Origin: an uncultured Lachnospiraceae bacterium
GTDB taxonomy: Bacteria; Bacillota; Clostridia; Lachnospirales; Lachnospiraceae
Direction of reading: 5' to 3'
DNA: 64,000 bases
Assembly: GCA_949948715.1 (NCBI GenBank)
Contig: CATLGW010000005.1
Location: forward strand, 21,951-85,950
The notes below the pieces were generated by a model. That model saw only the letters and a program-made list of their open reading frames with translations. It ran no database searches and was not told the origin of the DNA. Below are positions 1-8,635 of this stretch, piece by piece (positions within the stretch are counted from its first letter, which is position 1; each line of letters opens with the position of its first letter). A program made the position numbers and the translations under genes.

Positions 1-10
1 AGACGGATGT

Positions 11-1024
11 ATGATTCTGGCGCTGTTAGAGATCTATCAGGCCACGGGGGAGGAGAAGTACTATCGGTTTGCCGACGCTTTTATCGACGCCAGGGTGCTG
101 GAGGACGGCACGATCAAGAATTACTCCGTGGAGGAATACAACATTGACAATGTGAACGCGGGCAAGACCCTATTTGCGCTCTATGAGCTGAACGGGAAGG
201 AGAAATACAGAAAGGCCATCGATCTGATCTACAGTCAGGTTCGCAACCAGCCCCGTACCCAGGAGGGGAATTTCTGGCATAAGAAGATTTATCCCAACCA
301 GGTGTGGCTGGACGGTATGTATATGGGCCAGCCCTTCTACATGGAATATGAGACCAAGTTCAACGGTAAGAAGAATTACAACGATATTTTCAGGCAGTTC
401 GGGAATGTGATCAGATGTATGCGGGACCCGCAGACAGGGCTTTATTATCACGGCTACGACGCCTCCCGGAAAGTGTTCTGGTGCGACAAGGAGACGGGGC
501 TGTCCAGGAATTTCTGGCTCAGAGCGCTGGGCTGGTATTCCATGGCGCTTTTGGATACCCTGAACAAATGCGAGCCGGACGAGAGTTGTCAGGGGGAGTA
601 TGACCGCCTGAAGGAGGCGTTTTTGGATCTCATAGATTCCATGCTGAAGTTTCAGGACGAGAGCGGGATGTGGTATCAGCTTCCGGCTCTGGCCGGCAGG
701 GAGCCCAACTATCTGGAGACCAGCGGGAGCGCCATCATGGCTTACAGCCTCTTGAAGGGAGTGAGGCAGGGAGTTCTGCCCCAGAGCTACAGGGAGCATG
801 GTCTGAAGGCGTTTCAGGGCATCTGCGACCGGTATCTGAAGGAGACGGATGGACATCTGGGGCTGGGAGGCATCTGTCTGGTGGCAGGCTTGGGACCGGA
901 GGATAATCCCAGGAGGGACGGCAGCTTTGAATACTATATGTCGGAGCCCATTGTGGAGAACGACGCCAAGGGCGTGGGGCCGTTGCTTTTAGCGTACACG
1001 GAGCTGCGCAGGCTGCCCGGCTGA
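11..1024 (+). CDS. GH105/GH88-type unsaturated rhamnogalacturonyl hydrolase, probably 5' truncated by the window edge
   Basis: ORF with YteR/YesR-like motifs (NQVWLDGMYMGQPFYMEYE, FWLRALGWYSMALLD, SGSAIMAYSLLKGVR). Confidence 0.85.
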   Translation: MILALLEIYQATGEEKYYRFADAFIDARVLEDGTIKNYSVEEYNIDNVNAGKTLFALYELNGKEKYRKAIDLIYSQVRNQPRTQEGNFWHKKIYPNQVWLDGMYMGQPFYMEYETKFNGKKNYNDIFRQFGNVIRCMRDPQTGLYYHGYDASRKVFWCDKETGLSRNFWLRALGWYSMALLDTLNKCEPDESCQGEYDRLKEAFLDLIDSMLKFQDESGMWYQLPALAGREPNYLETSGSAIMAYSLLKGVRQGVLPQSYREHGLKAFQGICDRYLKETDGHLGLGGICLVAGLGPEDNPRRDGSFEYYMSEPIVENDAKGVGPLLLAYTELRRLPG

Positions 1025-1040
1025 GTCCTGGAGGAAATAA

Positions 1041-1080
1041 AATGACGCACCTGCGGCAAAGTCGCAGGTGCGTCATTATT
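1041..1080. terminator. Rho-independent (bidirectional) terminator between convergent genes
   Basis: aatgacgcacctgcg / cgcaggtgcgtcatt 15-bp stem with A- and T-rich flanks. Confidence 0.9.
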
Positions 1081-1091
1081 TTGGCTTTCGC

Positions 1092-1307
1092 TTAAGCAAC
1101 TACGGTAACATTGGTAGCGCGTACCTTGCTGCTGTTCTGAGGATCGGTCTCGGTGTCAAAGGTCACCTTCTGGCCCTCTTCCAGGGACTTGAAACCATCA
1201 GCATTGATAGCGGAGAAATGTACGAACACTTCCTCTCCGTTGGAATCATTGGTGATGAAACCATAACCCTTCTGTGCGTTAAACCACTTTACTGTACCGT
1301 TATTCAT
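1092..1307 (-). CDS. csp: Cold shock protein (CspA family)
   Basis: 71 aa [37 protein letters not shown]1 and RNP2 motifs. Confidence 0.97.
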   Translation of the reverse strand: MNNGTVKWFNAQKGYGFITNDSNGEEVFVHFSAINADGFKSLEEGQKVTFDTETDPQNSSKVRATNVTVVA

Positions 1308-1600
1308 GTAGGTACCTCCTTTTTATAATGCGGGAAAACCCTTTTTTAGTAAGCTGAATTCTAAAACGTTTGACAAAAAAATCACATATTTTTGTAAACC
1401 ATCACAAAAATCAATAATGACTTACAAAAATATGTGAGTTCAATGACTTTCATTTAGAATACATTCTGAGTATAGCATTCTCTCCACGGAAATGTCAACA
1501 TTTATTTTATGAAAAAGCAGGGTTTTATGCATATTTTTTTCAGACTTTGCAGAAAGTAGAAAAAGGTAGTTTAAGTCTGTTTGGATAGAGGAGAGAGAAA

Positions 1601-2476
1601 GTGTCGGATTGGTTTATGGCAGCGGCGTCAGGAATTGTGGCGATTATGGCGGGATTTTGGATCGGCCGGTGGAGCACTCCCCTGGAGGAGGGGATTTTGC
1701 AGGAAGAAGGGGAGAACGGGGGCGATTCCTCTCCCCGCGGGGAGCGCCCCGGGCAGAGGATTTCCGGGGAACGCCCCGGGCAGAGGATTTCCGGGAAGGG
1801 TTCCGGGCAGAGGATATCCGGGGAACGCCCCGGGCAGAGGATATCCGGGGAGCGCTCTGAGCAGAGGATTTCCGGGGAGCGCCCCGGGCAGAGGATTTCC
1901 GGGGAGCGCCCCGGGCAGAGAGTTTCCGGGGAGCGCTCCGGCCGGGAGGAGTCCCGGTGGGTGCGCGGCAGAGGCCGTCGGGACAGAGGGATCTATCTGG
2001 AGAACGGAAAGAAGCATATCGGCAGGGAAAAGAGAATCCCTCTGGGATGGGCCATCGGAAGCCCTGTGGAAGGGCAGGTCAGCACCTTTTACGAGGGCAG
2101 CCGAAAGGGGGCTTTAATCGACTCCGACAAGGGACAGGTGTACGCGCCCGCCTCCGGCAAGATCACCCGCCTGTATCCCATAGGAAACCGCATGACATTG
2201 TGCACGGACTCCGGAGTGGAGCTGCTTTTACAGGTGGGCGGTCCCCTGGACGAGCTGTGCAGCGTCTACTTCCGCCCCAGAGTGGTGCAGAATGAGATTG
2301 TGGGCAAGGGGAAGCTGCTTCTGGAGTATGACAGGGACGGGCTTCTGGGGGAAGGGGCTGACACCGGGGTGTCCATCAGCGTGGAGGCCGCGGAGGATAT
2401 GAGCAATATCACGGTCACAGGTCAGGAGAGCGTTAAGGTGGGGGAGGCCTTACTGTGGGTGCGGGAGTATCTGTGA
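1601..2476 (+). CDS. Membrane-anchored EIIA-Glc-like domain protein with repetitive linker, lacking both catalytic His residues
   Basis: N-terminal TM; 9-aa repeat RISGERPGQ; C-terminal half aligns by eye with Crr (NHAFSIESDSGVELFVHFG vs NRMTLCTDSGVELLLQVG). Confidence 0.75.
   Translation: MSDWFMAAASGIVAIMAGFWIGRWSTPLEEGILQEEGENGGDSSPRGERPGQRISGERPGQRISGKGSGQRISGERPGQRISGERSEQRISGERPGQRISGERPGQRVSGERSGREESRWVRGRGRRDRGIYLENGKKHIGREKRIPLGWAIGSPVEGQVSTFYEGSRKGALIDSDKGQVYAPASGKITRLYPIGNRMTLCTDSGVELLLQVGGPLDELCSVYFRPRVVQNEIVGKGKLLLEYDRDGLLGEGADTGVSISVEAAEDMSNITVTGQESVKVGEALLWVREYL
1742..1957 (+). repeat. 27-bp in-frame tandem repeat, about 8 units
   Basis: Unit gagcgccccgggcagaggatttccggg repeated with point variants. 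Confidence 0.92.
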
Positions 2477-2535
2477 GGGAGAAAAACGCCCTTCCAAAAA
2501 CGGTATTTGACGCATATGTTATTGTTTAAGCACAT

Positions 2536-2564
2536 TTGACTTTGACGTAGGTTTGTGAGACAAT
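2536..2564 (+). promoter_or_regulatory. Sigma-70/SigA-type promoter upstream of the GH43 gene
   Basis: TTGACT, 17-nt spacer, GACAAT. Confidence 0.55.
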
Positions 2565-2604
2565 AGAAAAAAGCATCGTCAATTTTTGGAAAGGGAGGCC
2601 ATTT

Positions 2605-4149
2605 ATGGACAAGTCAAAAATTTCTAAAATGTGGATTGCCGATCAGGGGGACGGCACCTATACAAACCCGATTCTGTACACGGATTACTCGGATCCGGAC
2701 GCTATCCGCGTGGGGACAGATTACTTTATGATCGCATCCAGCTTCTGCAATACGCCGGCTGTGCCGCTTCTGCACTCAAAGGATCTGGTGAACTGGAAGG
2801 TTGTAAATTATATTATTGATAAGCTTCCCTTCCCCTATTATGATAAGCCCAAGCACGGGTGCGGTACCTGGGCGCCGTCCATCCGCTTCCACGAGGGCGT
2901 TTACTATGCGTTTATTCCCCTGCCCGACGAGGGGATTATGATGTGTAAGACCGAGGATCCCTTCGGGAAATGGAGCGAGCCCTCCTATGTGCGCAAGGTG
3001 GTGGGCTGGATCGACCCCTGCCCTCTGTGGGACGACGACGGGAAGGCTTATATGGCCACGGCCTTTGCCAGAAGCCGCATCGGATTTAAGAGTATGCTGT
3101 ATATGTCGCCCATCGAGCCGGATTGCTCCGGAGTGCTGGACGACGGCCGGTTCATCTACGACGGCCATGAGACCCAGCCCACCATAGAGGGTCCAAAGCT
3201 GTACAAGAGAAACGGCTATTATTACATATTTGCCCCGGCGGGGGGCGTGAAGCCGGGCTGGCAGACGGTTCTGCGCTCAAAGAATATCTACGGCCCCTAC
3301 GAGGAGCGTATCGTGATGCGCCAGGGGAACACATCGGTGAACGGCCCTCACCAGGGCGCATGGGTGGACACGCCAAGCGGCGAGGATTGGTTTATCCACT
3401 TCCAGGATGTGGGAAACGCGGGCCGCATTATCCATCTGCAGCCCATGCGCTGGGAGGACGACTGGCCCATCATCGGAGTCAACGATACGGAGGGCTGCGG
3501 CGAGCCTGTGATGCGATACAAAAAGCCTGACGTGGGCGGCGTCTTTCCCGTCGACGCGCCGGAGGACAGTGATTTCTTCGAGGGGGACAGGCTGGGACTG
3601 CAGTGGCAGTGGAACGCCAACTACAGGGAGGAATGGTATCATGTGGGCGGAGGGAAGCTGACGCTGTACTCTCAGATTTCCGATGAGGCGTCCCAGCTCT
3701 GCGATGTGAAGAATCTTCTGATCCAGAAATGGCCGGCCCCGGAGTTTCGGATCACCACCTGCCTCCATCTGGGGCAGATGAAGGACGGGGATGTGGCCGG
3801 GCTGGTATCTCAGTGCGGGCATTACACCGGTCTGATGGTTGTGAAGGAGGGGGACAGACTTGCCCTGCAGCAGCGCACCGGGCATTGGACCAAGGACGAC
3901 GAGGTGCGGGAGAAGCTGGGGGAGGTGACCCAGGATACGGTGTATCTGCGCATGACGGTAAAGGATTCCAAGACCGTGTCCTTTGAGATCGGACAGGATG
4001 AGGAGCATTTTGCCCCTGTGGGAAGCCCTGTGGAGGCCGCGCCGGGACGCTGGGTAGGTGTGAAAGCCGGATTGACCGTCTTTAATGAGAAGGGACAGAC
4101 GGGGGGCAGCATCCAGGCGGATTATTTCGTGTTTGAGTCCCTGGACTGA
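2605..4149 (+). CDS. GH43 family glycoside hydrolase (beta-xylosidase/arabinofuranosidase type)
   Basis: YTNPILYTDYSDPDAIRVGTDYFMIASSF, GTWAPSIRFHEGVYYAF, IEGPKLYKRNGYYYIF; C-terminal beta-sandwich region; no signal peptide seen. Confidence 0.93.
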   Translation: MDKSKISKMWIADQGDGTYTNPILYTDYSDPDAIRVGTDYFMIASSFCNTPAVPLLHSKDLVNWKVVNYIIDKLPFPYYDKPKHGCGTWAPSIRFHEGVYYAFIPLPDEGIMMCKTEDPFGKWSEPSYVRKVVGWIDPCPLWDDDGKAYMATAFARSRIGFKSMLYMSPIEPDCSGVLDDGRFIYDGHETQPTIEGPKLYKRNGYYYIFAPAGGVKPGWQTVLRSKNIYGPYEERIVMRQGNTSVNGPHQGAWVDTPSGEDWFIHFQDVGNAGRIIHLQPMRWEDDWPIIGVNDTEGCGEPVMRYKKPDVGGVFPVDAPEDSDFFEGDRLGLQWQWNANYREEWYHVGGGKLTLYSQISDEASQLCDVKNLLIQKWPAPEFRITTCLHLGQMKDGDVAGLVSQCGHYTGLMVVKEGDRLALQQRTGHWTKDDEVREKLGEVTQDTVYLRMTVKDSKTVSFEIGQDEEHFAPVGSPVEAAPGRWVGVKAGLTVFNEKGQTGGSIQADYFVFESLD

Positions 4150-4177
4150 GAGGAGGCAAAGGATTCGGAAATACCTC

Positions 4178-4206
4178 TTGCTTTTTCTCCTCCTGTCCGC
4201 TATAAT
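4178..4206 (+). promoter_or_regulatory. Promoter driving a long leader upstream of nrdD
   Basis: TTGCTT, 17-nt spacer, TATAAT. Confidence 0.65.
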
Positions 4207-4213
4207 GAGGTAC

Positions 4214-4440
4214 AAGATATAGGAGTTGTTGAGATTTTTATCACTAAATCTAGTGCCTGTGCTTGGGAGGAATGGACGAGGGGTACGAACCGGAGGACTT
4301 TGCCCCGCGTATCCCGGATTTCACGGGCTGATTGGGGCTGTCGCAAGAAGCGCGCATACAACATAGGGAGAGTTAGGGTCTGAAAAGCTTTGATGTGTTG
4401 TGTGCTTTCCGCTTTTTGCGGCATTTCTCAATTTATTTAA
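4214..4440 (+). ncRNA. Candidate structured leader RNA or independent ncRNA, class unknown
   Basis: About 230 nt noncoding with several local stems (cacta/tagtg; ggggtacg/cgtatccc; gcatacaacat/atgtgttgtgtgc) downstream of a strong promoter. Confidence 0.4.
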
Positions 4441-4471
4441 GTCACGGCAAAGCCGTGACATGGAGGTTAGC

Positions 4472-6604
4472 ATGAGGATTCAAAAGCGAGACGGCCGGGT
4501 GGTTTCCTTCGAGGAGGAAAAGATAGTGGACGCTATCAACAAGGCCAACAATGAGGTGGAGAAAAGGGAGCGGGCTTCCCAGGAGCTGATCCGGGAGATT
4601 CTGGACATCGTGAGGAAGGACGGCTGGGACAAGGAGCAGCTCACCGTGGAGCATGTCCAGGATCTGATCGAGGAGTGTCTGGTGGAGCACAACAAATACG
4701 TTCTTGCCAAAAAATATATTCTGTACCGCTACCAGAGAAGTCTGCTCCGGAAGTCCAACACCACCGACGAATCCATCTTAAGGCTGATCCGCAATGAAAA
4801 CAAGGAGCTGGCGGAGGAAAATTCCAACAAGAACACCCGTCTGGCCTCCACTCAGCGGGATTATATCGCCGGGGAGGTGTCCCGGGATGTCACCAGGCGA
4901 CTGCTTCTGCCGGAGCACATCGCCCTGGCCCATGACAACGGGGTGATTCATTTTCACGACGCGGATTATTTTATACAGCCTATTTTCAACTGCTGCCTCA
5001 TCAACATTCAGGATATGCTGGACAACGGCACCTCCATCAACGGGAAGATGATCGAGTCGCCCAAGAGCTTTCAGGTGGCGTGTACCGTCACCACTCAGAT
5101 CATCGCTGCCGTGGCCAGCAATCAGTACGGCGGCCAGTCCGTGAATATCAGGCACTTAGGCAAGTATCTGCGGAAGAGCCGGGAGAAATTCAGAGAGCAG
5201 TTGGACAGGGAGTTTGGGGATTCCATGGATTCCGCCACCAAGGAGACGGTGGTGGGGCTGCGGGTGCAGGATGAGTTAAAGAGCGGCGTACAGACCATTC
5301 AGTACCAGATTAATACTCTGATGACCACCAACGGCCAGTCGCCCTTTGTCACCCTCTTTCTGCATATAGACGATGCCGATCCTTATGTGGAGGAGACGGT
5401 GCAGATTATTGAGGAGATATTGGAACAGCGCATCCGGGGGACGAAGAACGAAAAGGGAGTCTATGTGACCCCCGCCTTTCCCAAGCTGGTGTATGTGTTG
5501 GATGAAAATAACTGCCTGAAGGGCGGGAAATATGACCATGTGACCAGGTTGGCAGCCAGATGCTCCGCAAGGAGAATGTACCCCGATTATATCTCCGCCA
5601 GGAAAATGCGGGAGAATTACGAGGGCAATGTGTTTTCCTGCATGGGCTGCCGTTCCTTCCTGTCGCCCTGGAAGGATGCCCGGGGAAATTACAAATGGGA
5701 GGGCCGGTTCAATCAGGGCGTTGTGAGCCTGAATCTACCTCAGATCGGTATTCTGGCCAAGGGGGATGAGGAGAAGTTCTGGAAGCTTCTGGATGAGCGG
5801 CTGGAGCTGTGCCGCGAGGCGTTGATGTGCAGGCATAAGGCGCTCCAGGGCATTGTCTCCGATGTGAGCCCCATCCACTGGCAGTACGGCGCCATCGCCC
5901 GGCTGAAGAAGGGGGAGAGAATCGATCCCTATCTGGAGGGCGGGTACTCCACCCTCTCCCTGGGATATATCGGTCTGTATGAGACCACTTTCCTGATGAA
6001 GGGGATGAGTCATACGGCTCCCCAGGGAAAGGAGTTTGCCCTGAGGGTTATGGACCGCATGAAGGATGCCGCCGCCGGGTGGAAGGAGGAGACGGGGCTG
6101 GGATTTAGCCTCTACGGCACTCCGGCGGAGTCTCTGTGTTACCGCTTCGCCCGCATCGACCGGGAAAAGTTCGGGGATATCGAGAATGTGACGGACAAGG
6201 GCTACTACACCAATTCTTATCATGTGGATGTGAGGGAGCCCATAGACGCTTTCACAAAATTTACCTTTGAGAGCGAATTTCAGAATAAATCCTTGGGCGG
6301 GGCCATCTCCTATGTGGAGGTTCCCAATCTGACAAACAACCCGGAGGCCGTGGAGGAAGTGATTCGTTTTATCTACGACAATATTCAGTACGGGGAGTTT
6401 AACACCAAATCCGATTACTGCCATGTGTGCGGTTATGACGGGGAGATTCAGATCAACGACAACAACGAGTGGGAGTGTCCCCAGTGCCATAACAGGGATC
6501 ATTCCAGGATGAATGTCACCAGGAGGACCTGCGGCTATCTGGGAGAAAATTTCTGGAATTCGGGAAAGACGAAGGAGATCAAGGCGAGGGTGCTTCATCT
6601 ATGA
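4472..6604 (+). CDS. nrdD: Anaerobic ribonucleoside-triphosphate reductase
   Basis: ATP-cone N-terminus MRIQKRDGRVVSFEEEKIVDAI; glycyl radical C-terminus RRTCGYLGENFWNSGKTKEI; ORF extends upstream to 4400 but SD ggagg precedes ATG 4472. Confidence 0.96.
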   Translation: MRIQKRDGRVVSFEEEKIVDAINKANNEVEKRERASQELIREILDIVRKDGWDKEQLTVEHVQDLIEECLVEHNKYVLAKKYILYRYQRSLLRKSNTTDESILRLIRNENKELAEENSNKNTRLASTQRDYIAGEVSRDVTRRLLLPEHIALAHDNGVIHFHDADYFIQPIFNCCLINIQDMLDNGTSINGKMIESPKSFQVACTVTTQIIAAVASNQYGGQSVNIRHLGKYLRKSREKFREQLDREFGDSMDSATKETVVGLRVQDELKSGVQTIQYQINTLMTTNGQSPFVTLFLHIDDADPYVEETVQIIEEILEQRIRGTKNEKGVYVTPAFPKLVYVLDENNCLKGGKYDHVTRLAARCSARRMYPDYISARKMRENYEGNVFSCMGCRSFLSPWKDARGNYKWEGRFNQGVVSLNLPQIGILAKGDEEKFWKLLDERLELCREALMCRHKALQGIVSDVSPIHWQYGAIARLKKGERIDPYLEGGYSTLSLGYIGLYETTFLMKGMSHTAPQGKEFALRVMDRMKDAAAGWKEETGLGFSLYGTPAESLCYRFARIDREKFGDIENVTDKGYYTNSYHVDVREPIDAFTKFTFESEFQNKSLGGAISYVEVPNLTNNPEAVEEVIRFIYDNIQYGEFNTKSDYCHVCGYDGEIQINDNNEWECPQCHNRDHSRMNVTRRTCGYLGENFWNSGKTKEIKARVLHL

Positions 6605-7125
6605 ATTATGCCGAAATCAAAAAGACCGATGTGGCCAACGGGCCGGGGATCCGGGTGTCGCTGTTTGTCAGCGGCTGTACCCATCGCTGCCCGGGCTGTT
6701 TTAATGCAGAGGCTTGGGATTTTAAATATGGAAGACCCTATACGGAGGAGACGGAGCGGGAGATTCTGGAGGCGCTTCGTCTCCCCTATGTCAGGGGCTT
6801 AAGCGTGCTGGGCGGGGAGCCCTGGGAGCCGGAAAATCTCCCGGAGGTGCTGAAGCTTTTAAGGCGCGTGCGCGCCCTTTGCCCGGGAAAGGACGTCTGG
6901 TGCTACACCGGCTATGACTATGAGCGGGATCTGCTCAGATGGGTGTCGGAGGGCCGCAGGGAGGCGGAGGAGATGCTTGGGCTGGTGGATGTGCTGGTGG
7001 ACGGGGAATTTGTGGAGGGGAAGAAAAACCTGCGGCTTTCCTTTCGGGGTTCGGAGAATCAGAGACTGATCGACGTCCCTTCCTCCCTGCGGGAGGGACG
7101 GACGGTTCTTTTATCGGTGGAATAG
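6601..7125 (+). CDS. nrdG: Anaerobic ribonucleotide reductase activating protein (radical SAM)
   Basis: GPGIRVSLFVSGCTHRCPGCFN (CxxxCxxC); ATGA overlap with nrdD stop. Confidence 0.96.
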   Translation: MNYAEIKKTDVANGPGIRVSLFVSGCTHRCPGCFNAEAWDFKYGRPYTEETEREILEALRLPYVRGLSVLGGEPWEPENLPEVLKLLRRVRALCPGKDVWCYTGYDYERDLLRWVSEGRREAEEMLGLVDVLVDGEFVEGKKNLRLSFRGSENQRLIDVPSSLREGRTVLLSVE

Positions 7126-7151
7126 GAGAAGTGTCCGCTCAGGGCGGACAG

Positions 7152-8570
7152 ATGGGAGTGGATATGGCGGAATCAATGGCTGTGTCAAAATGTGGAAATG
7201 TGTTTCTGGAAAATGAAGCGGAGGCAAATAAATACGCTGCCAGATGTCTGACAGCCTGTGCCGCCGTGGGTGCGGCGGCGTGGCTGCTAAACATCCTGGG
7301 CATCTTTATTGTGCCGGGGATGATTATGAATATTGCCATGCCGGTAATGATTTTTTTCTATCTGTTTCCCACCCTTATCTGCAAGCTGACGGAGGGCAAG
7401 GGCAGATGGGTCAAATACGCGGTGCTGTTCTGCGGCACTGTGGGCGTTTTTATTCTCTCCGCCGCCATGCCCAAGCATGGGGTTCTGGCGTGGCTGCTGC
7501 CCCTGATGCTGAGCAGCCATTATTATTCCATCGGCTTCACCAGGCTTACCCTTGTGGTGTCCCAGCTTTTGTTATCCGCGTCGATTTACATAGGGATGTA
7601 TTTCGGGGAGTGGGATCAGATTCTTTTGAACGCCCCGTACTATGTCGGGGAGAGGGTGATAGACGGGAAGCTTCTTTTGGACAACACGCTGTTTATCATA
7701 GTGCCCCGGGCAGGTATCCTGCTGGGGCTCTCGGTAATCTGCACCACTCTGGCCAAGAGGACCCGGTCCCTCTTGGAAAAGCAGGCAAAGGACAGCGAGG
7801 AGCGCCAGCGCATCGAGACGGAGCTGGATGTGGCCAAGCGCATACAGGCGGATATGCTGCCCTGCATTTTCCCGGCCTTTCCGGGGCGGCAGGAGTTTGA
7901 AGTCTATGCCACCATGAATCCCGCCAAGGAGGTGGGAGGGGATTTCTATGATTTCTTTATGGTGGATGAAAGACATCTTGCCATCGTTGTGGCGGATGTG
8001 TCTGGCAAGGGGGTTCCCGCGGCCCTCTTTATGGTGATCGGGAAGACCCTCATCAAGGACCACACAAAGCCGGGAACCGGCCTGGGGGAGGTGTTTGCCG
8101 AGGTGAACGATCTGCTGTGCGAATCCAACAGCGAGGGACTGTTTATCACCGCCTTTGAGGGGGTTCTGGATTTGGTGACCGGGGAGTTTTCCTTTGTCAA
8201 CGCCGGGCATGAGATTCCCTTTATCTCCCGGGGCGGAATGGCCTATGAGCCCCACAAGATACGCCCGGGCTTCGTGCTGGCGGGAATGGAGGGCATGAAG
8301 TATGAGGTGGGACATTTCAGCCTGGAGCCCGGGGATAAGATTTTCCAGTATACCGACGGTGTGACGGAGGCCCAAAACAAAGGCGAAATGCTGTATGGGA
8401 TGGAGCGTCTGACCCGGGTGCTCTCGGCCTGCGGGGATAAGCCCCCGGCGAAGCTTCTGGCCGCCGTGAAGGAGGATATCGACGGGTTTGTGGGGGAGGC
8501 GCCCCAGTTTGACGATATCACCATGCTGTGTCTGGAGTACAGGGAGAGGATGGCCCCTGCAAAGGAATAG
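7152..8570 (+). CDS. Membrane-associated PP2C-type phosphatase (SpoIIE/RsbU family)
   Basis: N-terminal TM segments; AKRIQADMLPCIFP, EVGGDFYDFF, VADVSGKGVPAALFM, QYTDGVTEAQN. Confidence 0.9.
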   Translation: MGVDMAESMAVSKCGNVFLENEAEANKYAARCLTACAAVGAAAWLLNILGIFIVPGMIMNIAMPVMIFFYLFPTLICKLTEGKGRWVKYAVLFCGTVGVFILSAAMPKHGVLAWLLPLMLSSHYYSIGFTRLTLVVSQLLLSASIYIGMYFGEWDQILLNAPYYVGERVIDGKLLLDNTLFIIVPRAGILLGLSVICTTLAKRTRSLLEKQAKDSEERQRIETELDVAKRIQADMLPCIFPAFPGRQEFEVYATMNPAKEVGGDFYDFFMVDERHLAIVVADVSGKGVPAALFMVIGKTLIKDHTKPGTGLGEVFAEVNDLLCESNSEGLFITAFEGVLDLVTGEFSFVNAGHEIPFISRGGMAYEPHKIRPGFVLAGMEGMKYEVGHFSLEPGDKIFQYTDGVTEAQNKGEMLYGMERLTRVLSACGDKPPAKLLAAVKEDIDGFVGEAPQFDDITMLCLEYRERMAPAKE

Positions 8571-8575
8571 ATGTT

Positions 8576-8604
8576 TTGACAGGCCCTTTTTTGTGCGATA
8601 CAAT
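8576..8604 (+). promoter_or_regulatory. Strong SigA-type promoter of the restriction-modification operon
   Basis: TTGACA, 17-nt spacer, TACAAT. Confidence 0.8.
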
Positions 8605-8635
8605 AGGGAAAGAAAACAACGGCAAGGGTGTGGAT

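Noticed and set aside
1742-1957. Possible CRISPR array
   Set aside because: Repeats are contiguous 27-bp units without spacers and are in frame in a coding sequence.
4214-4440. Cobalamin or T-box riboswitch upstream of nrdD
   Set aside because: No GCCACTG/B12 box or GGGTGGNACCGCG core is visible, so it is left unclassified.
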